DNA of 11,963 bases, from assembly GCA_016721565.1 (NCBI GenBank), contig JADKHW010000030.1, forward strand, positions 1 to 11,963, written 5' to 3'. The first letter of the stretch is position 1. Each line of letters opens with the position of its first letter. The DNA is from a bacterium. GTDB lineage: Bacteria > Electryoneota > RPQS01. The notes under the pieces are model-generated. The model ran no database searches and was not told the DNA's origin. It was given only the letters and a program-made list of their open reading frames with translations. The position numbers were made by a program, and so were the translations under genes. Below are positions 8,647 through 11,963 of the stretch, piece after piece.

Positions 8647-10254
8647 ATGAAACTGAAAAAGTCGTTTTGGTGGAGCACCGCTGTAATGGTGTTGGTTTTT
8701 GCGGTTGCGCTGATTGTGAGCTGCAAAAGTGACGACGGCGGCGGTGACGACGGCGGCGGACAGGCCAAGTGGACGGTGATGCTGTACGGTGCGGGCAACA
8801 ATGATTTGGACCAAGCCAATAACGGCACGTCTTACATTGTTCAAGACGTGCAAGACATGGAAAGAGTCGGAAGTCAATCCGGTATGAACGTGATTGCCAT
8901 GGTGTCGCGGTTTGGCGGCGGCGGAAATGCGCGCTATTATCATATTGGGCAATTCCCCAACGAAAATCCGAATGTTTTAAGTTCACCCGAACTGCAAAAC
9001 CTCGGTACGAAGGATATGTCCGATCCGCAGACGCTCAGGAATTTCTTGAACTACTGCAAGACGAACTATCCGGCGGATAATTATCAATTGATTATTGACG
9101 ATCACGGCGCGGGCTGGCCGGGAAGCTGTTCGGATGAACTTTCGGGCGCGGGTGGATTGTTGACGTTGCCTGAGACGCGTGAAGCGATTGCGACATCAGA
9201 TATCGGTCACGTGGATGTTTTGACTTGGCATGCTTGTTTGATGAGCATGGCCGAAGTTGCGTATGAACTACGCACGGTGTGTGATTACATGACGAGCTGT
9301 CAGTTCACGATGCCGATGGAAAATATTTTGGCGGCGGATTTATGGTTGGGTTGGTTGAAGGATAATCAGAGTGCGGCAATCGAAGCTTACGCGCACAAGG
9401 TTGTGGAAAGCGTGATTACGCGCGCGCAGTTCAAGCAGAAGACCACGCATTACGCGATGATCAAGATGTCTGAAATGCAGAACCTCGGCGCGGCGATTGG
9501 TAACTTTGGAAATATTTTGGTGCAGGAAGGCGGCGCGAATTGTGCGCAACGCTTTGAACGCGGCTGTTCCGTTTACGGACACGTATTTCCAAACGCCGGA
9601 TCAGCCTGTTCCGCGCGGCGGTTTAAATGTTTACATGCCGTGGCAGTTGGATCAGTTTGCTCCGGACTCGGTGAGCTATTCGTCACTTCAATGGCGTGCG
9701 ACGAATTGGCATGCGTTCATTTCGACATTCGTGAGAAGTTTGGGTGGTGGTCAGGATCCTGTCGGCGCGTGCTGTTATAACAATAACACTGAATGTGCGG
9801 AGACGCTACGCAAGCGGCTGATCGAGCTTTAGGCGGCGTATGGACTCAAGGCGCAACGTGCGCGCAAGGTTGCGTTGGCGGTGGAAATCAATGCGCCCTG
9901 TACTGGCAAATCCGCGCCCGATCGCTCTCAATACACCGTTTGGCTGTGCGCTTCCGGCTCGGAAGGGCAAGGTCACGTGGTTGAGTCTACATTGGGCGTT
10001 CCCAGCTGTCTATCGCTTCCAGCTTGTTGGCGCCGGGCAGCGATTTCGATTTCCGCTCGTTTGCGAAGATTGTTCACAGGATGTGAGCTTGTTTCGGGAA
10101 TTGGTCGGGGATGAGGATTTGACTTGCAGCGGTCACCGGCGGACCTACTTCGATCCGAGTCGTTGTCGTAGCCTTCACCGGAACTGGAAACTACACGTTC
10201 CCTATCACTCAAGTCAGTGTAACGGACGAGCCAGGTGGAATGGCTGTGAAATAG
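8647..10254 (+). CDS. C11 (clostripain-family) peptidase lipoprotein with Cys-rich module (several frameshifts)
   Basis: Start ATG 8647 follows AGGAAG and opens a lipoprotein signal peptide with lipobox LIVSC (Cys26), then a Gly/Asp-rich linker. The catalytic domain is of the C11 clostripain family: WTVMLYGAGNNDLD, LIIDDHGAGW (catalytic His about 153) and DVLTWHACLMSMAEVA (catalytic Cys about 197). After a shift near 9535-9540 the chain continues RIVRNALNAAVPFTDTYFQ and RGGLNVYMPW. A Cys-rich module follows (GACCYNNNTECAETL, then, after a shift near 9800-9820, GGVWTQGATCAQGCVGGG). The C-terminus, patched from several frames (shifts near 9920 and between 10030 and 10160), includes PAVYRFQLVGAG, GSDFDFRSF, then VVVAFTGTGNYTFPIT and ends MAVK at TAG 10252-10254; it looks like a beta-sandwich of the PPC type. 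Likely lipid-anchored and surface-exposed, cleaving after basic residues if it behaves like characterised clostripain relatives. The domain after 9830 could in principle be a separate gene, but no start is evident. Confidence 0.82.
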
Positions 10255-10278
10255 TCTCTCCTATATATAGGTGATTTA

Positions 10279-10311
10279 CAGGGCGGCTCCGCAAGGGGTC
10301 GCCCTGTTTTT
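10279..10311 (+). terminator. Intrinsic terminator after the C11 peptidase gene
   Basis: A 12-base-pair stem (CAGGGCGGCTCC against GGGGTCGCCCTG, with two G-T pairs) closes on a GCAA tetraloop and is followed at once by TTTTTAT. It lies 25 bases after the stop codon at 10254. This is the clearest terminator in the window and separates the exported-protein genes from the methyltransferase region. Confidence 0.92.
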
Positions 10312-10540
10312 ATTTGGGTTGGAATTGGCTGATTCATAAAACAACGACTTAGCTCAAATGAACGTTATGACCATAATATAATGCAGAAAAGGCCGCTTGT
10401 CAAGATGTTTTTGAACAAATGTGCTAAATTATGAGGGGGATTGGAGATAGGGGAATTTCGGGTTCGGGAAAACAAGGGGTTGGAAAATGCGGTTTTGGGA
10501 CTTAGGAGGGAGGAGGCGGGGGAGGCAGAAGCCCTAATCC
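10312..10540. other. Non-coding spacer, AT-rich then G-rich
   Basis: No plausible gene on either strand. The first 120 bases are AT-rich and contain an isolated TATAAT at 10377-10382 without a matching -35 element. From about 10430 the plus strand becomes purine-rich, with runs such as GGAGGGAGGAGGCGGGGGAGG split over 10505-10525, able in principle to form a G-quadruplex. No RNA gene is recognised. Confidence 0.6.
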
Positions 10541-10568
10541 CCCCTTTCCCCGTAAACGGAGAAAGGGG
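10541..10568. repeat. Palindrome CCCCTTTC...GAAAGGGG
   Basis: Eight-base perfect arms CCCCTTTC (10541-10548) and GAAAGGGG (10561-10568) enclose a second small stem, CCG and CGG around TAAA. There is no T-tract, so it is not an obvious terminator. Together with the next hairpin it looks like a REP- or MITE-type dispersed repeat. Confidence 0.7.
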
Positions 10569-10582
10569 AGACCGGAAGCAGA

Positions 10583-10613
10583 CCCCCCCCTAACCCCCCC
10601 GCGAGCAGGGGGG
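10583..10613. repeat. C-tracts and hairpin CCCCCC-GCGAGCA-GGGGGG
   Basis: Eight C (10583-10590), then TAA, then a further C-run ending at 10600, a GCGAGCA loop and six G (10608-10613). The second C-run pairs with the G-run. The tract lengths are exactly where sequencing errors are likely. Probably the second half of the same repeat unit as the palindrome at 10541. Confidence 0.65.
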
Positions 10614-10643
10614 AATCAGAAATAAGGAAAGGTGGGCGGGTAG

Positions 10644-10684
10644 TTGATCATTTGATCAATTATCGCTACGATCAATATGATCAA
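10644..10684 (+). promoter_or_regulatory. GATC-rich inverted repeat at promoter and start of the methyltransferase gene
   Basis: Arms TTGATCATTTGATC (10644-10657) and GATCAATATGATCAA (10670-10684) are reverse complements apart from one inserted base, around a 12-base spacer. GATC occurs at 10646, 10654, 10670 and 10679. The last overlaps the ATG at 10677. A possible promoter is embedded: TTGATC (10644-10649), 17 bases, TACGAT (10667-10672), which would start transcription at about the ATG and give a leaderless message; this fits the absence of a ribosome-binding site. The repeat is directly visible; its function as promoter or operator is inferred. Confidence 0.6.
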
Positions 10685-11650
10685 AATTAAGAAGTTAGAT
10701 ACAAACGTAGCTAAGGCATTTAGCCGCGGATTTGATCAATTTCCGCCTTTGCCGAAAGGAAAGAGAAGGAAGGACCAAAGGCCTAGACTCGAAAATGGAG
10801 ACTGGCCTGACCTTTTGCTATCACAAGTCTGCAAGTTGGATTGCCTCAAGGGGATTGATCCGTACTTCAACGAAAACGGATTTTGTTTGCTTCAGGAGAT
10901 AGCCGCGAGTTGCTGGCGCAGTTTCCGGAAAACCATTTCGACATGGTGTTCGCGGATCCGCCGTACATGCTCTCGAACGGCGGGTTTACGGTGCATGCCG
11001 GAAAACGCGCGAGCGTGAACAAAGGGAAGTGGGATAAGAGTCAGGGGCTTGAAGCGGATTTCAAATTCCACATGGAGTGGATTGAAGCGTGCAAGCGTGT
11101 GCTGAAACCGGAAGGCACGATTTGGATTAGCGGAACCTATCACTCGATTTACGCGTGCGGGTACGCGCTGCAACTGTTGGGCTACAAACTTCTGAACGAC
11201 ATCGCGTGGTACAAACCGAACGCGTCGCCGAACTTGTCGTGCCGGTTTTTTACGGCGAGTCACGAAACGATTTTGTGGGCGCGCAAATCGGAAAAGGCCA
11301 AACACATTTTCAATTATGCGGCGATGCGCGAAGGAAGTTGGGGAAAAGATTTCTTGAAGAAGCCCGGCAAGCAGATGCGCTCGATTTGGGCCATCGGCAC
11401 TCCGCCGCGCGAAGAGAAGACTTTCGGCAAGCATCCGACGCAGAAGCCGCTTGAGTTGCTGAAGCGGATTGTGTTAGCTTCGACCAATCCGGGCGCGCTG
11501 ATTCTTGATCCGTTTTCGGGGAGTGCGACGACGGGTTTGGCGGCGATTGGAGCGGGCAGATGTTATGTGGGGATTGATATGGAGAAGAAGTATTTGGAAT
11601 TGTCGGTGAAGAGGGTGAAGAAAATTTGGGCAGGAAATCAGCAGGCTTGA
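10677..11650 (+). CDS. Adenine-specific DNA methyltransferase, DpnA (M.DpnIIB)-like, predicted GATC (one frameshift)
   Basis: A beta-class amino-methyltransferase: catalytic motif IV (FADPPYMLSNGG, about residues 92-103) precedes the target-recognition region and the AdoMet motif I (LDPFSGSATTGLAA, near residue 277). Conserved blocks SVNKGKWDKS, VLKPEGTIWISGTYHSIY, PNLSCRFFTASHETILWARK and GKHPTQKPLELL correspond closely to the pneumococcal DpnA methylase as I remember it, which modifies adenine in GATC, so GATC is the predicted target. A single shift near 10885-10893 joins the N-terminal part (IDPYFNENGFCLLQ) to GDSRELLAQFPENHFDMV. With it the protein has about 324 residues. The roughly 55 residues before DPYF, rich in Lys and Arg, are extra relative to DpnA and have no match I recognise. 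ATG 10677 has no ribosome-binding site; a shorter start cannot be excluded. The downstream gene encodes a DpnI-type winged helix. Confidence 0.88.
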
Positions 11651-11675
11651 CTAAGTCAGCGCGTCGCAGTATAAT
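11647..11675 (+). promoter_or_regulatory. Near-consensus sigma-70 promoter with palindrome over the -35 box
   Basis: TTGACT (11647-11652), exactly 17 bases, then a perfect TATAAT (11670-11675). The -35 element overlaps the stop codon of the methyltransferase gene. The palindrome TGACT-A-AGTCA (11648-11658) covers the -35 element and could be an operator. The predicted start of transcription near 11682 leaves a short leader with AAGAGG before the ATG at 11706. This is the strongest promoter match in the window. Confidence 0.75.
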
Positions 11676-11705
11676 ATGACTTACTAAACTCAAGAGGACT
11701 GGACC

Positions 11706-11951
11706 ATGAGTAATCGGTGGAAAAACGCTGTAATGGACAAGGTCATCGAAATCGTCGCGGCAAAACATTCCCCGCATTTTGAGTCCGAAGACATTTATTC
11801 ATATCACAATCATTTTGCGCAACTGTTTCCTAATAACAATAATATTGAAGATAAGATTCGCCAGACGCTCCAATTTCTTCGTGATGATGACAAGCTAATT
11901 ATATTTGTTAGTAGAGGTCACTATGCTCTCAATACGAAAGTCAGGACTTAG
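11706..11951 (+). CDS. Stand-alone DpnI-type winged-helix protein (81 residues)
   Basis: A small protein with its own promoter and ribosome-binding site (AAGAGG, eight bases before the ATG). Residues about 5-75 line up with the C-terminal winged-helix domain of DpnI: RWKNAVMDKVIEIV, FESEDIYSYHNHFAQLFPNN, then NIEDKIRQTLQFLRDDDKL and SRGHYALN correspond to the DpnI blocks for FTLEDMY, NNHIKEKIRQQLQILRD and GRGKYRKL. In DpnI this domain binds DNA and recognises methylated GATC separately from the PD-(D/E)XK nuclease domain; here no nuclease domain is seen. The neighbouring gene is a predicted GATC methyltransferase, so a reader of methylated GATC or a regulator of the methyltransferase is plausible. 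Alternatives: a decayed DpnI-like enzyme, or the N-terminal domain of a longer protein if an indel near 11935-11951 hides the continuation. The family match is from memory and good; function is inferred. Confidence 0.75.
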   Translation: MSNRWKNAVMDKVIEIVAAKHSPHFESEDIYSYHNHFAQLFPNNNNIEDKIRQTLQFLRDDDKLIIFVSRGHYALNTKVRT

Positions 11952-11963
11952 CGATTGAAAGTG

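Noticed and set aside
7938..8828. Long open frame on the minus strand (296 codons)
   Set aside because: It lies antisense to the propeller gene and runs into the next gene; its translation is low-complexity and Thr/His/Arg-rich with no domain, while the plus strand has clear PD40 repeats.
10377..10382. TATAAT as a promoter for a small RNA in the spacer
   Set aside because: No acceptable -35 element 15-19 bases upstream and no terminator or conserved RNA fold identified downstream.
10535..10615. C- and G-tract palindromes as a CRISPR array or terminator
   Set aside because: There are no regular repeats with unique spacers of constant length, and no T-tract follows either hairpin; a dispersed repeat fits better.
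10677..11018. Independent 113-residue gene upstream of a shorter methyltransferase
   Set aside because: Its sequence up to NGFCLLQ flows directly into GDSRELL of the methyltransferase after a one-base shift, which gives the normal DpnA-type N-terminus; the part beyond the shift is out of frame.
10892..11434. Open frame of 180 codons on the minus strand
   Set aside because: Antisense shadow of the methyltransferase, whose catalytic motifs are unambiguous on the plus strand; the minus translation is Arg-rich without recognisable features.

Overview
The window looks like a piece of an uncultured Gram-negative bacterial genome, probably a metagenome contig. Gram-negative is inferred from an export ABC transporter, a GT9 heptosyltransferase-type enzyme and a lipoprotein. 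GC content is moderate (about half by eye). The mix of secreted M28 and C11 peptidases, a PD40 beta-propeller and a Cys-rich GACC-type module recalls FCB-group or candidate-phylum bacteria, but the phylum cannot be fixed from sequence alone.

Layout. (1) 1-4537, plus strand: a tightly packed envelope-glycan operon with an export ABC transporter (3' end only), a GT4 glycosyltransferase, a large multi-pass membrane protein that appears fused to a metallophosphoesterase, and a GT9 glycosyltransferase. Successive genes overlap by four bases (GTGA or ATGA). (2) 4588-5651, minus strand: an HslR-type S4 RNA-binding protein preceded by an unrecognised 227-residue protein, also overlapping by four bases. 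(3) 5722-10254, plus strand: three exported proteins, namely an M28 metallopeptidase with PDZ domain, a PD40/TolB-like propeller protein and a C11 (clostripain-family) lipoprotein peptidase, closed by a strong intrinsic terminator. (4) 10312-10643: non-coding, with G-rich sequence and C/G-tract palindromes resembling a dispersed repeat. (5) 10644-11951: a DpnA (M.DpnIIB)-like adenine DNA methyltransferase, then an 81-residue protein that matches only the winged-helix C-terminal domain of the methyl-GATC endonuclease DpnI.

The most interesting part is the right end. A predicted GATC methyltransferase (writer) sits next to a stand-alone DpnI-type winged helix (possible reader). The methyltransferase start codon lies inside an inverted repeat containing four GATC sites in 37 bases. 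No nuclease domain is visible. This may be a methylation-sensing regulatory pair rather than a restriction system, although the window ends 12 bases after the small gene.

Quality warning: all seven larger plus-strand genes that can be followed by homology change reading frame, from once to several times. The pattern (conserved motifs continuing in the shifted frame, unrelated genes all hit) points to sequencing or assembly indels rather than true pseudogenes. Such genes are annotated over their full inferred span and the approximate shift points are given. Residue numbers beyond a shift are approximate.
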